Part shown: positions 35,525 to 48,086 of the stretch, piece by piece | Position numbering within the stretch: the first letter of the stretch is position 1 | Layout of the letters: every line of letters begins with the position of its first letter | Origin: Syncephalis plumigaleata | Taxonomy: Eukaryota; Zoopagomycota; Zoopagomycetes; Zoopagales; Piptocephalidaceae | Direction: 5' to 3' | NCBI GenBank assembly: GCA_025201365.1 | Contig: JAIXMF010000017.1 | Span: forward strand, 310,001 to 374,000 | DNA: 64,000 nt | Notes under the pieces: model-generated | Databases searched by the model: none | Told to the model about the DNA's origin: nothing | The model's input: only the letters and a program-made list of their open reading frames with translations | Translations under genes and position numbers: made by a program

Positions 35525-37206
35525 ATGCCGCGCGGTGAGGTCAGCGCTCGGTCTCTTTACGTAGGCAATTTGGATAAATCTACGCGGTAAGTAGACTAGG
35601 GTATAGTCAGTCAACGGGCATATACCATTATCAACCCACTAATCATAGACCTTCAACTTACTATCATTCATAGGCCTGAAGAACTAGAGAAAGCATTTGA
35701 GAAATATGGAAAGATTAAGGATGGTAGGATTCTATCTAAACAATAATATACCAGTTATCGAACAATAGGATAGACTGAACGATACTAACCAAATCATGGC
35801 ACGTCCACTGTGTATTTATATATATATATATATTAGTGTATATGCCAAAGGACTATTATACCAAGGAGATACGCGGATTTGCCTATGTACAGTATCCTTC
35901 TAGTGTAAAGAATACATTGAATGAATAAGGGTGGGGCAGTACTTCGCCATATGGATGCTACTGCGACAAGAGGTCGTACACTCTAGACAAGCTACAACAA
36001 GCAAGTGGGATCGCCAAGACACATTGTGTATCCTCACTTGCGTTGTAGGCTGTTGCTCTACATGCTATTAATTAGTAATAGTTAATACTATGACGATCAT
36101 CGTGGTATTGCTCCACTAGTCAATAGCGTGGAGAGTGCATCCCAGTAGATGATTGATTGCTGCTACTGCTACTGCTACCAATATCATTATTATAAGCATC
36201 ATTATTATCCTTAGCATGATATTCACTTTTTAGATTTCAAGATGATCGCGATGCTAGTACAGCCTATGATAAAATGGAAAGTTTCGAGTTGAATGGTCGT
36301 ACATTGACCATTGAATGGGCTAAAGGTGCGCGTAAAAGTAAGTAATAGCCAATTATTACATATGATATAGAGAGATACTCTTGCTTTGTTTATTTACTTG
36401 ATTGTATCCAGCACCTCATGAGATGCGTGATCGTGAAGGCAAGTCTAGTCGACGAGGCAGTGGTCGTTCACCACATCGTCGTTTCCGGTAAGTGCAATTA
36501 GCATCATCATCATCATCATCACTGAATAGTATAGCAATATAATAACATTACAATGATGCTATAGAAGCCGTTCTCGTTCTCGGTCTCGTTCCAGAGGACG
36601 CTATCGCTCTAGATCCAGATCTCGTACTCGCTCTCGTTCACCTCGTCGTTACGGACGTCGTCGTCACGATGATCGCAGCTACCGCAGTAGTCATCATTAC
36701 AGCAGTCGTGGTCGTAGTGGCTCTCGTTCACCTGCTCGTCGCTATTCACGCTCACCATCACGTCGTTATTCACGTTCACCTCGTACAACGCGTCGCTACT
36801 CTCGATCTCCCGTGGCATCCTATCGTCGATCAGGAGGTGGCACGACAAGCACTACTCGTCGTTACTCTCGTTCACCGGCACGTAGTTATTCACGATCTCG
36901 GTCTCGGTCCCGGTCTCCATCCCGGTCACCGTCTCGCTCACGTTCTCGCTCGCGTTCTCGTTCTCGTTCCGTTCTCGGTCCCCACGATCCCATTCCCGTT
37001 CCCGTTCCCGTTCACGATCCACACGTCGTCATCGTCAGTCATCACGTTCAACAAGCCGTGATGAACGCAGTAAAGATAATAATGGCCATCCAGATGATTA
37101 TAATCATGATTCAACCTTGTATGGCAATGGTGACACCAAGTCCAGTCATGAGCAGCAGTCGATCGTGATGAAACAATGGAGGATGTTACCACCACGGATA
37201 ATATAG
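35525..37206 (+). CDS. SR-family splicing factor (RRM + RS domain)
   Basis: Nuclear pre-mRNA splicing regulator. Exons: 35525-35586, 35674-35723, 35837-35891, 36234-36337, 36412-36487, 36565-37206. One RRM fills residues 8-85: RNP2 is SLYVGNL and RNP1 is IRGFAYVQF, formed across a 342-nt intron, which is long for this window. After TPHEMRDREGKSS comes an extended RS domain of about 150 residues with many RS/SR dipeptides and RRYSRSP repeats, the substrate of SR protein kinases. Inside it the frame breaks at a CC pair (36969) that should be CCC; after it the RS pattern continues in the new frame as RSPRSHSRSR, which shows the shift is not the true end. The end is uncertain: TAG at 37204, or TAA at 37221 in the frame giving an acidic tail. 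Resembles SRSF-type single-RRM SR proteins. Confidence 0.88.
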
Positions 37207-37510
37207 CATCCGATGCCGAGTAAATTATCATTAGGAGCTTAAACAATTATAGGAAGAATAAATATTATTCAACTAGTAATTCATGACTATATATGCCATT
37301 TACATATTACTGCATAGACTATATAATCTACTCTAATGGTAAACTATATGATATACATGTATATCTATGTAGATGTATATATATGCGTGAGATATAACAA
37401 ACAAATACACGTGAAAGTAATTAATAATCCCTTTATTATCAAGATACTCATTATTAATCTACCGAACGGCAATTCCCTTTCCTTTACTTTCCATTACTAT
37501 AGCAACTGTT

Positions 37511-38751
37511 ATGTCACCTTCATCGCAGAACTGCACACTCTACTCTAGCATAGCACAGTCTAGTGCCAATACTGCAGATACTATTAGCAATGCTAGTATC
37601 ACAAGTAGTAATACGAATGGCACTACAACTCATCAATATGAAGTGGTAATGCCACGAGTAAAAATCAACTCATCTGGACAAATACATCCTCGTACTATTG
37701 CTAATGGCAATCTATCCTCTGTTTGTCTATTGCAAGTGGAGAAGTGTGCCTATGAAAAGGCATATCCACCTAGTGATGCTTCTCCAGAAGCAATACACCT
37801 GGCAACTAAAGTACGACAAGCTTTAGATATTATTGAGGAAGCTATTCACGCTATGGGTAAGTAGTTACTAGTAGTAGTAGTAGTATCTACATTAGCTTAT
37901 TATTGTTGTATAGACTTGATGCTATAGCTATGAGCTTTAATGGTGGCAAGGATTGTACTGTACTATTACATTTGTGGACTGCTGCTGTTATGCGATACTT
38001 GCGACAACAATCTTCATCGACTACTTCTATATCCACTACTACTGTAATTGACACTGATAATCAACATCATCATCATCGTTGTTGTGATCAGCATACACTA
38101 ACAGTGAATGTACACGATAAGCATCGTATTGATCTATTACGAGCGGCGCGTATACCAGCCATATACGTGTGTGCAGAAGAACCATTTCCCGAGGTGGATG
38201 CATTTACCGAAGAATGCGCACAATCATTCGGATTACATTTATGCCGACAACCAGGATCAATGCGAGTTGGTCTAGAACGATTTATTGCAGCTTATCCTCA
38301 AGTAAAAGCGATACTTGTAGGCACAAGACGTACAGATCCCTATGCTGGTAAGTGAACAAGCATGAAGAAAGAAGATTGCGTTATTTATGATGTGACTGAC
38401 TATTGTTTAGATAAATTATCCTCATTTCAAGCAACTGATCCTGGATGGCCTGCATTCATGCGTGTACATCCCATTCTCGATTGGAGTTACGCAGATATAT
38501 GGATGTATCTACGTGATTGTCATGTCCCCTACTGTATTCTATATGATTATGGGTAAGCAATAGGATATAGTTCAAGTATATGGGCTAATACTAATACATC
38601 CCTATGCATATTCAATAGATTCACTTCATTAGATGGTATTAATAATACACATAGAAATCCTGCTTTACTGAAATCAACTACACTTGAAGAAGGTTATCAT
38701 CCAGCATGGATGCTTACCGATGAAAGTAAAGAACGATGTGGTCGACAATAA
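37511..38751 (+). CDS. FAD1: FAD synthase (FMN adenylyltransferase)
   Basis: Makes FAD from FMN and ATP in the cytosol. Exons: 37511-37856, 37914-38347, 38411-38552, 38619-38751; about 351 residues, slightly longer than yeast Fad1 because of a low-complexity N-terminus and an insert ([19 protein letters not shown]). It belongs to the PAPS-reductase-like (adenine nucleotide alpha hydrolase) fold: PP-loop [14 protein letters not shown], then [45 protein letters not shown] and [14 protein letters not shown], all characteristic of eukaryotic FAD synthases. The first exon ends with GGG|T where a fourth G would place the donor in phase ([11 protein letters not shown]), another one-base loss. Ends with TAA at 38749-38751, about 300 bp from the convergent Mrm1 gene. 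Confidence 0.92.
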
Positions 38752-39049
38752 TGATGGTATTACTACTAGTAGTAATAATAGCTCATTACTCTATATATGT
38801 CATCTATAATCATGGATGTCTCTCCTTTTATTTTATTTCTCTCTCTCTTTCTTTATAACTCTCTCATATTTACACTCTTGTCTATTTAATGATGTACCAT
38901 TGAATTCAATGTGTTATTTTTATTATCATGGTTGCTAGAGCTACTCTATAAATAAAACACGTTGAAGCATTTGATCAGAAAAAAGAAATGCTTATATATA
39001 TATGCATGTATATATGCTCTACACTTTTATACTACTAGCACCATCATCG

Positions 39050-40728
39050 TCATTGTATTACGCGCTTATTCTCGTCATCATCCTCTTCGTCCTTATCGGC
39101 TTCCTCTAGCATAGCCGCAGTATTCAATGGACTAGGTATAGGTACCATATTCTCGAATTCTTCCAACTTTCCTTCTAGTCGATTACGCATGAATGAATTC
39201 ATTAGAATGGCTGCTGCCACACTAACATTCAACGAGTCAACGAGCGGTGATCGTAGTTCATTCGTGGATGGAATGGCCACATGATGTGTACACTTTTTAC
39301 GAACCATAGGTCTGAGACCATAACCTAATTGCATTTAGTATACATCGTAATAATAATGATATTAATGGATTAATCACTTGCTATTGCTTATACATCTAGA
39401 GAGAGAGAGAGAGAGGCACTACTCACCTTCATTGCCTAATACAATGATTGTTCCTTGATTCGTCTTGCCTAGTTTATTCATAGGTAGCAACAAGTTTTGA
39501 CCAATACTCTGACTACGAGGTGCTGCTGTAGTACCAACTACCGCCCATCCATTAGTGCGTGCAGCCTATATTATATAATATACATGAATATTGTATATAA
39601 TAGATCATCTGGTTACTTACACGAAGGAATTTCATCATTTTGTTGGTGTAGTATAAATCAGTGACTTCGATGGCACCAGCACTTGCCTTGCTACATACTG
39701 GTGAGAATGGTGCACTAATGATAGTGATGATAATAGTTGCGTTAATCAAATGTTATATATTACATTCACTTGCTTATTAGTTACCTATTCTTACGACAGA
39801 CTACAATGCCATCTAGACCGAAATAGTGAACAGATCTATATGTACAAATGAGTAACATGCTACTTTTACTCTATCAATTACAATGACACGATGAATACTT
39901 ACCGAATAATGGCACCCAAATTACGTGGATCCTGCACTTGATCCAATGCTAACCATACCGGTGCATGTTTCTCTGTGGTAAACTCGACAAGCTTCGTCGG
40001 TGGTGTCACGCCATAATATCTACACATGACAATTAGTATGAAGAGTGAGAGTGTGTGTACACACATAGTAATAGACAAATGATCACTTACTTTCCATTGT
40101 GATACTGCGTCAATGAGGTAAGATGAGTGGGGTCCAACCCACTAGCACGTAGTGCAACACCTTGATGTGGTTGGTTCGCCGTCAACTCATTCAATTCTAT
40201 ACGATCCACGTATTCGATGGGCACGTCCAAATCCTCGGCAGTAGTACGAATCAAATCGGTAATCGGTCTAATCAATCATTAGCAAAACAGTGAAATGATA
40301 TAGCAGCTACTACTGCTACTACTAGCATAGTACATGTTTCTTACTTTAGTGTACGATCCATCTCCTTCCTTCTCTCATGTAGAGTGTACGTAATTCACGA
40401 CGACCACCTTGCAATGCAGCCAATACAACGGAATGACCATAGATAATCTCCTCTTCTGCAGGAGCAAAACGTGCACTAGATTATCCAGTTAGAACAACTC
40501 TACTAATCGCAATGTGTAGTATACTTACATACGAGCACGTCGACGCATATCCTGCTTCTCTTTAGCAGTCAATTTACGACCTGGCATACTTGAATCCTGG
40601 TTAACACGACCACGACGCGGTGTGAATATCGTCCTAACCAGTGGCATACGACCAGCGAGCAACGGACTACGTATCGCTGCCGTATTCATGATACGTGCTC
40701 CAGTCTGGATTAATCGTAGTGATAGCAT
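39050..40728 (-). CDS. MRM1: Mitochondrial rRNA 2'-O-ribose methyltransferase (SpoU family)
   Basis: Likely methylates a 2'-hydroxyl in the mitochondrial large-subunit rRNA. Eight exons: 40528-40728, 40345-40475, 40091-40267, 39903-40019, 39785-39835, 39621-39714, 39427-39565, 39050-39324; about 394 residues. The basic, hydroxylated N-terminus (MLSLRLIQTGARIMN) fits a mitochondrial presequence. SpoU motifs: motif 1 LDQVQDPRNLGAIIRS; motif 2 IIVLGNEGYGLRP; motif 3 near LVDSLNVSVAAAILM. Substrate-domain part: EIIYGHSVVLAALQGGRREL before the catalytic domain. One base appears lost at an AA/TT pair (40370) in exon 2. Short acidic C-tail. Divergent from the UBZ-like gene with only 148 bp between start codons. 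Confidence 0.9.
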
Positions 40729-40876
40729 CGCTGAGTATTCGTTAATGTGGAAACAAAATGTAGATTCAGTAGGGAAAAAAAGAAAAAAACAATTCCGTAA
40801 TCCATCGTGATTATTATTCCAATATATATATATTTTCATTCCACTAAACTTTTCATTGTTAATATTGATACTCAGG
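40729..40876. promoter_or_regulatory. Short divergent promoter, MRM1 / zinc-finger gene
   Basis: 148 bp separate the two start codons, so both leaders and promoters are shared or overlap. A TATATATATAT tract at about 40821-40833 is the only evident element. Confidence 0.5.
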
Positions 40877-42273
40877 ATGTTAACAGATAGCGAAGATGAA
40901 CAATTACTAGCCGAACTGGCTCTAGCTGCCTCGTCATTCGAGATTACACCTATAGCTACGCGTGTACAACCGGTAACTATTCATAGAATACTATGGTAAT
41001 TAGTATATTGACGCGTAATGATTATTGCTATATATTACACGTCTCATCTAGTCAATAAAGCGTAAACAACCATCGACAACTGCGTGTATTGATATTACTG
41101 ATACAGATGAACAGACGAGACAACTAGAGGGAGAACCACATCGTAAAGTGACGCGTATCACACTTACACCAGAGTATGCAACATCAGCGAATACTAGCAA
41201 CAATACTATGGTATGTACTATATAAGCAATAGTGATAATAACAATAATAACAATTCTATATTACTAGTCTGCCTGTCCAATCTGCTATGAACAATTCGAT
41301 AGTAGTATGTTAGAGGAACATGCCGCTCAGTGTCAAGGTAAACTAGACGCGATTAATGGTAAGCATAAATACAATCAATGATATCACATATTCCATCTCA
41401 TTCATTCAAATAGATGATAGTACGGGTGTATGTCCCGTGTGCAACAAGTCATTCCCATCTGATGTATTGGAGGCACACGTTAATGAAGAACTCGCTCAGT
41501 GGAATGATGATGATGACGAGGATGCTGCATTATCTGATGGCTTGAATGATACTGAACATACTAGTATGACATCTGCAGTCAATGATCAAAGTGGATTACA
41601 TGATCTTGACCAGAGTATTTTCATATCTGACGATGAGAATGATTGGTTTAATGATAGACCATCAGGCATTGAGATATTAAGTCAACAGCAACAGCCATCG
41701 GTAACAGCTACTACTGCTACTGCTACTGCTACTAGTAATAGTACACGTACTACTACAATCCAACCGGTATCGTCAAATCAAGTATCAGGTCGATTATCAC
41801 CAATACAAGGATTGCTTAATTTACATGAGGCACGACATCAATATCCCGAACTTGAAGGTTACTTTAATCAATTCAAAATAGATGAAGATGCATCAGCCTT
41901 ATCTATGACAATGATGGATACTAGTAGTACTAGTACATTTACTCATTACAATAACAACAATAGTAACAGTAATCGATATCAAAGGACTACTAGTACGAAT
42001 ACAAATACTCGTATACGTCCCGTTCAATCAAGGTAATAGTTACATAATATAAATAGACAAGTAGATTAGTAATTCATAATGGTGATTATTAGGAATAGTA
42101 AAGCAGCAAGATCAACAACTAGTAATCGTCGTACTACAACTACAAGTAATGGCAATAGAACATCGAATGCATCATCTACATTCAATCATTATGCAGGTGA
42201 TCCAGTATTACCAGATACTGATTACAATTATGGTGAATTACAATGGGAAGGACAAGGTTACCGTCCATGGTAG
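40877..42273 (+). CDS. Protein with two UBZ4-like zinc fingers
   Basis: Exons: 40877-40972, 41052-41210, 41268-41358, 41414-42032, 42093-42273; 381 residues with all junctions in phase. Two small zinc fingers in tandem: CPICYEQFDSSMLEEHAAQC, which fits C-x2-C-x11-H-x3-C of Rad18-type UBZ4 ubiquitin-binding fingers, and CPVCNKSFPSDVLEAHVNEE, where the last Cys is replaced by Glu. The N-terminus is acidic (LTDSEDEQLLAELALAASS), followed by a basic stretch; the rest is Asn/Ser/Thr-rich with acidic patches, ending in a distinctive GELQWEGQGYRPW. A ubiquitin-related role is suggested by the fingers only; I cannot name an orthologue. Ends 91 bp from the convergent TAF5 gene. Confidence 0.75.
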
Positions 42274-42364
42274 TAGTAATCATAAGTTAAAAATCATTGA
42301 GCAATAAGACTAGATTCAATATTTTAATAATCAAAAAAGAAACAAATGGATTGAATGGATTGTA

Positions 42365-45300
42365 TTAGGATGGTTGCGGTAGGAAGGCACCGCCTACAAT
42401 GGCTAGATTACGTCTTGTTACTTGTACTTTATAAATGGGTGTAGATTTAGTAGGGAATGTACCTAATAAATCAACACTAATAATAATAAATTGTTAGTAA
42501 TATAATTGTGATTATATATGTGATTATTATTAGGTTACCTTTCAAATGGTTTTTCTATTATTGCTGATGTATCACCTGCTATATCCGCGTTAATACCTGC
42601 TGCTGTTGCTGCTGTTGCGTTATTTTGTGGATTAGGTGCAGCATCTGCTGATGCCATTGTTGATGCATTCGCTCCTTTGTTATTGGCATTCGTATTAGCT
42701 GTATTAGCTGCTGCAGTAGTGGCTGCACCTTTTTTAGATGCTACTTTCGATGCCTTTGATCGTGTGGCGCGTAATGTTTCCTTCATCGCTTCTTTCGCTG
42801 CAAGTTGTTCCGATTCGGTTAATTCACGCGTCACATCCCATACACGTACTGTGTTATCGGCAGATCCAGAGCATAGAATATTGCCCTCGGCACTGAAGGC
42901 CAACGAATAGACGCAGGATCGATGACCGTGGAATCGTTTCATTAGTCGACCTGAACCCAAATCCCATAGTCGAATAATCTTATCCGCACCTAGCAAATAA
43001 CAATGGTAAATATACTGCAAGTGCAATACATGATCTACTTACCAGCTGAGGCTGCCAATCGTCCATCGGATGAAGTAGCCAATGCGTATATGGGTGCTCG
43101 ATGATCCTTCAATACACGGACACACTGACCATGTTGTACATCCCACATACGTACTGTTTGATCACTGCTACCCGTAAGGAGATAACGGGAATTAGGATGG
43201 AATTTAAGACACTATATACACATGTATGGAGCAATATCAATACAGGAATGTCAATTACAATGATAAATATGCTAGCATCATCCTATGCAAATCACTTACA
43301 TCAACATCAGATAAATGACCGGCAAATATACGCAAGGGATATGGATGCTCTGTACTCCATAGACGAGCAGTTCGATCATGAGATGCCGTGGCAAAGTAGA
43401 AACCATACGGACCAAACTCAACATCCCATACAGGATAGTTATGTCCACGATAGCATACTACATTCGAGTAAGTGTCGAGACTCCATAGTCGTACTAATCA
43501 TATCAATTATCATTAGTTCATGTACATGAAGTATATCCAATAGATTACCTGTAGTATCCTCGGATGAAGTAATAAGGAATCGATTATCTGGACTGAAACT
43601 AGCACCATAGACCGGACCTGAATGACCGATTAATCGTCTATAGTTTTGTGCGGTATCATCGCGCGCCTTTAATAGATCCGATTCTATACGTGATGAGGTA
43701 AGACATAGTTATTCATTATTGTTGTATATCATTGTTATGACGCGTATGACTTGCCTTGATTCATTTGATCTAATGAGATGTCACTGCGTAATCCTCGTAA
43801 TGGTTGTCCATCCAGACTCCATAATTGCACGTAGGAATCAGAGAATCCACATGCCATCAATGATACATCATCTGAGAATGTCATACAGTTAAGACTAGAG
43901 CATGGTGAATATATTAGATTGTTATCATATTGTTATTTATCTCATATACTTACTTGTCATTTGTATTGTGCACCGTGTAACAACATATGGATGGTAGGGC
44001 GTGACAATTGAGTGCCGTCTGTTTGGCTAGATCTTTAATTCGTTCCACTTCAACGCGAATATCAAATTCAGTTCTATATTAATGTGATAATAATGTAATT
44101 ATGATTAGTGCCAGTCTATTTGTATATGCCAATTTATCTTACGGTGGTGGCAATGGAATCGATTCGACATTCTCTGATCCAGTGGATTGCTTTTGTAATT
44201 CCTTGAATTTATCTACCAATATCGAGGGAGGTGGCGGTGCTGGTGCTGCCGTCTCTTGCGTTCCTGCTCCCGTCTACACACTCATGTCAATAAACATTCT
44301 ACATTTGCATTGAATAGCAATCATTTACCTCTTTATCTGGGGCAGTTGTTGTTGGTGCAGTCGGTGCAGTCGATGTTGCATCAGTACCAGCAGGAGCAGC
44401 AACAGCAGCAGCAGGTTTAATTGTTGGATCAGCCTGTCGTAATGCCTGTTCTATCTCTTCATGTAATGCTGCATCTAATGCCGGTCTTCCTAATTGAACA
44501 GGCTTCTGATTCGTATTGTCCATTTCCATGGCTGTTTGTCCAATCACTCCCAAGTCATCTGTAATACCATCGCCGTAATCACTTAATACTAGCAATACAA
44601 ATGGATTAGCTGATGTTAATGCATGTTATACCATCATCATTAATCGTATATTACCTTGTATATTCAGACGTTGACTAACAATGCGTAATAGCAGCATATG
44701 TTTTTGATCTAATAGGAAACTAACAAGTAGACGAAGTGCCACATCCGACATGCGTAGATTGTACTTTTCCGACAATAGCGTCTTGGCGAATTCACTCTCT
44801 TTAACATGCTGTCCAGTGGCGATCGTTTGTAGTTGTCGCATTTCCATTGGATGTTCATCGCTAATCTCCTCGCCATGTTCAGTCATGAATTGACTTGCTA
44901 ATAAATGATAGATCCATTCATTATATATATTTATGTATATATTAGTTATTCATTCGTGTAACTACTGAGCATACTAACCTTCTTCCGTAAGATTTTTGGA
45001 TAACATTTCTAGATAGACATGAGCAAATATCGGAAATAGCGTGGATCGTAATTCCGGCTAACATGGATATAGAGGTGAGTTATCATTCATTGATTATAGA
45101 TAGATAAGACAACACTTACGCGATACATATCTAACGAGGTGTCGAGCCAACGTAGCAGACTGGCAAAACTACGCTGATAAACGCGTGGGTCGCTCTGTTC
45201 CGCTTGACTGTAGTAGAGCACGTAATCGGTTATGGAGGCATCGGTACCGGGTTGCAACTCGCACGACAACTCGCCAAGGGTTTGCAAGCGTGCCTCACGT

Positions 45301-45446
45301 TTGAACGCGTCCTCAGCAGTACGGTAGCCCTTACGCTTTAGATAGGTGAGTACGACACGGTCAAGTTGCTCTTGATTAGCCGGACTAAGCTCATCGGCAG
45401 CATGGCCGTCACCTCCAAATAGACCCTCGTTCAGCGAGGCAGACAT
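42365..45446 (-). CDS. TAF5: TFIID/SAGA subunit TAF5 (LisH, NTD2, WD40)
   Basis: Scaffold subunit of the general transcription factor TFIID, and of SAGA in fungi. Twelve exons: 45120-45446, 44979-45057, 44655-44897, 44329-44588, 44143-44273, 43954-44073, 43755-43894, 43549-43683, 43300-43493, 43043-43211, 42539-42989, 42365-42476; exactly 787 codons including stop. LisH at the start ([18 protein letters not shown]), then the TAF5 NTD2 helical domain ([35 protein letters not shown]), a low-complexity linker, then a six- or seven-blade WD40 propeller (for example [34 protein letters not shown]). An Ala/Asn-rich insert of about 90 residues sits in the last blade before [16 protein letters not shown]. 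The intron after 43755 begins GCAAGT rather than GT. No frame break. Confidence 0.94.
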
Positions 45447-45725
45447 TCGAACGATCGTGCTAGTATCTACGTGTAGACCACTTGACTAACAACGTAATAA
45501 AGTAAAACGATAGAGTAAAGACACGATGTAGACCAAGAAGAGACGTTGTCGACACGCTTGACCATTAAAAAATAACAAGAAGCAAATGACAAAAGCAACC
45601 ACTACTACAACTACTCGTCATATTTTTTATTCCATTCCCTCACTCATCCACTTCTTATTACTCGTCTGTCCGTCTTGTCTTCAACGATTGTTACGTGCAG
45701 TGTACTGTTCTGCTTCTTGGTAACT
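45447..45725. promoter_or_regulatory. Divergent promoter, TAF5 / YIP1
   Basis: 279 bp between two start codons facing away from each other. Mostly AT-rich with CACTACTACAACTACTC-like repeats; no clear TATA. Confidence 0.45.
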
Positions 45726-46871
45726 ATGGCTCAGCCTGTCCATTCCGTATTGTTTGATCAATCAGACTTGTATAATCAAGATGTAGCAAGTGGTGCCGGT
45801 GCATCCTATACTACACAACCAGCGATGCCATCTCACAGCGGTGCCGAGAACTTGCAATTCTATCAGACGTCGTATAGTCAGCATGCGCACAGTGGTGGCG
45901 GTGGTATTGGTGCCTATGCTAGTGGTGGTGCCGTGAACAACGAATACTATGGCACACCTGCCGCGAGTGGTTATGGTCAACCAGTAAGTAGGATACTTGT
46001 GCGATGAACTCGTGTTATTAGTAGTACTCGTTGCATCTCAATACCAATATGCTTGCTATTTATATATAGGCTGTTCAATTGAGTTTCTGGTCAGCGTTTG
46101 GTACGGGTAATATTCCCGGTGAACCTCCTCTTCTAGAAGGTATGCACGCGTCATATGTATGTATATCATCGTTATTATTTGATCTAATTCATACTTGTCA
46201 CGCTTGCTACTATTCAATTAGAGCTTGGTGTTAATTTCGGTCATATCAAAGAAAAGAGCTTTGCCGTATTGAATCCATTGCGTCGTGTAGATCGGCATAT
46301 TATGGACGATACCGATCTCATGGGTCCTATCATCTTTTGCTTGCTCTTTGGCATCTTCCTTCTACTGGTAAGCAACTCGTACTACTCGATGACACTATCA
46401 TAATATATGTCTAATGAATACATGCTCACTATTATTCGACGATAGTCGGCCAAACCCTACTTTGGCTACATTTACGGTGCTGCTGTGCTAGGCTGTCTCG
46501 CCTCCTATGCCATTCTAAACTTGATGAGTGAGGCAGGCATAGATATTTATCGTACGGCCAGTGTATTAGGCTATTCCATACTACCATTGGTGGCACTTAG
46601 TGGCACGGGTGTTATGTTGCAGTTAAAGTAAGTGATACGTCATTACTATGAGCTATGAGCTATTTAGTATGGCAATGTACTAAACCTATGCATATACGTG
46701 TGTATTAGTAACTGGATCGGTTATATCATGGGTTCCATCTCTGTTCTATGGTGTACCTATGCTGCATCTGGTATATTTGTCACGGTGCTTGATATGTCGC
46801 AGCAACGCTGGCTTGTCGCCTATCCGCTTGGTCTATTGTATTCACTATTCGCGTTGATTACAGTGTTTTGA
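45726..46871 (+). CDS. YIP1: Yip1-family Golgi membrane protein
   Basis: Integral membrane protein of ER-Golgi traffic that binds Rab GTPases (yeast Yip1, human YIPF5). Exons 45726-45983, 46070-46139, 46222-46367, 46446-46627, 46709-46871 give 272 residues with no frame problem. The cytosolic N-terminus (first 85 residues) is Gly/Ser/Tyr-rich, followed by the conserved FWSAFGTGNIPGEPPLLEEL and DDTDLMGPIIFCLLFG, the Yip1 signature, then five hydrophobic segments (IIFCLLFGIFLLL, YIYGAAVLGCLASYAIL, SILPLVALSGTGVML, IMGSISVLWCTYAAS, LVAYPLGLLYSLFALI). The ATG at 45726 is preferred to upstream non-ATG extension. Start shares a promoter region with TAF5; convergent with NCS1 downstream. Confidence 0.95.
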
Positions 46872-47114
46872 AATAACTTGTTCATGTTGCTATATGCAAA
46901 TCAAGTAGCCCACTACTTTAACTAGTATTCACAAAGAAAACTAAAAAAATATAATGCATTTATTTTGTCACTATCTCCACTTTATGAGACGTTATCATTC
47001 TCATTTCTACTCTCAAGTGTCATAGCTCCTATATATAATTGAGTAGAAACGAGCGAATAGCATAGGATGGAATAAATGTAACAACTAACGAGACGACCGG
47101 CGTCTTTAACACTC

Positions 47115-48086
47115 CTACACAATATGATCGTAAAGATTCAACGCTTGCAGGATCGATGGGTCTTGTCGACTGCCCTCTTGGAATTCCTCTAGCGTCAACT
47201 TGTCATCGTTATTCTATAGATATAGATATAGTGTGTGTTAGAAATGCTGTATAAGCCACTAATCATGCTATTGTTGCTCTTTTGCATTTACCTTGTCCAT
47301 CATGGCGAATATCTTATCAACACGTTTCTCTGGTGTATCCTCATCTACAGGCACGTTACTATTTGATCCCACCATTTTGTAGATGGCTTCAACGATCTGA
47401 CGCATTTCATCTCGCGTAATGTAGCCGTCATTATCTATATCGTATAGCTGGAAGGCCCCTATAATACATATGGAATAGAGATGTATCATCAATGAGTATA
47501 GCTGCTACTATACTATTACGATCGCTACTTACATTCCAGTTTCTCATCGAGATTACCACGGGATGTAACCGAGAGAGCACAGATAAACTCTTTGAAATCA
47601 ATGGTGCCGTTCTGATCATTATCGAACACCTTGAACACATGTTCGGCAAATACCGTAGGATCGCCAAAGGGGAAGAATTGCTTGTAGATACGCTGGAAAC
47701 CGGCACGATCTAGCTGGCCAGTAGGACAGTCCTTCTTGAAGCCTTTATACCTATAATGATGCAATAATAAAGCTAACATTAGTATTTTATATTCTAATAA
47801 GAAACAAGGAGAATACACGTACCATTGCTGCAATTCTTTCTTTTCAACTAATAATAATAGCAATAATAGAGTGGTTAGTAATGTATCAATTGATAATGCT
47901 TATCCATCTATCTACTCCACAATTGCAAACATATAGATAGATAGATATTTGTCGTCTATCTGTTTAGTTATGCCGCATCACCCATATGCTAGACTGTCTA
48001 TAGTCAGTAGCGTGTCACTTACAATAAGTACAATCTTGCAGATCCTTGATTTGTTCTGCTGATAGCTTGCTGTTAGATTTACCCAT
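47115..48086 (-). CDS. NCS1: Neuronal calcium sensor / frequenin homologue
   Basis: EF-hand calcium sensor, in yeast the activator of phosphatidylinositol 4-kinase Pik1 at the Golgi. Exons 48023-48086, 47823-47847, 47533-47750, 47292-47458, 47115-47213 give exactly 190 residues, the usual family length. N-myristoylation site MGKSNSK; conserved [21 protein letters not shown]2 [15 protein letters not shown]3 [13 protein letters not shown] and EF4 [12 protein letters not shown] look calcium-competent, while EF1 has the family's inactive CPTG. The microexon of 25 nt (47823-47847) is supported by reading in phase with the conserved [10 protein letters not shown]. No frame break. Confidence 0.95.

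Noticed and set aside
35892-36233. The 342-nt SR-gene intron as a retained coding exon
   Set aside because: Frames have stops, while the CA|GT donor and TAG acceptor restore the RRM (GFAYVQFQDDRDA) exactly.
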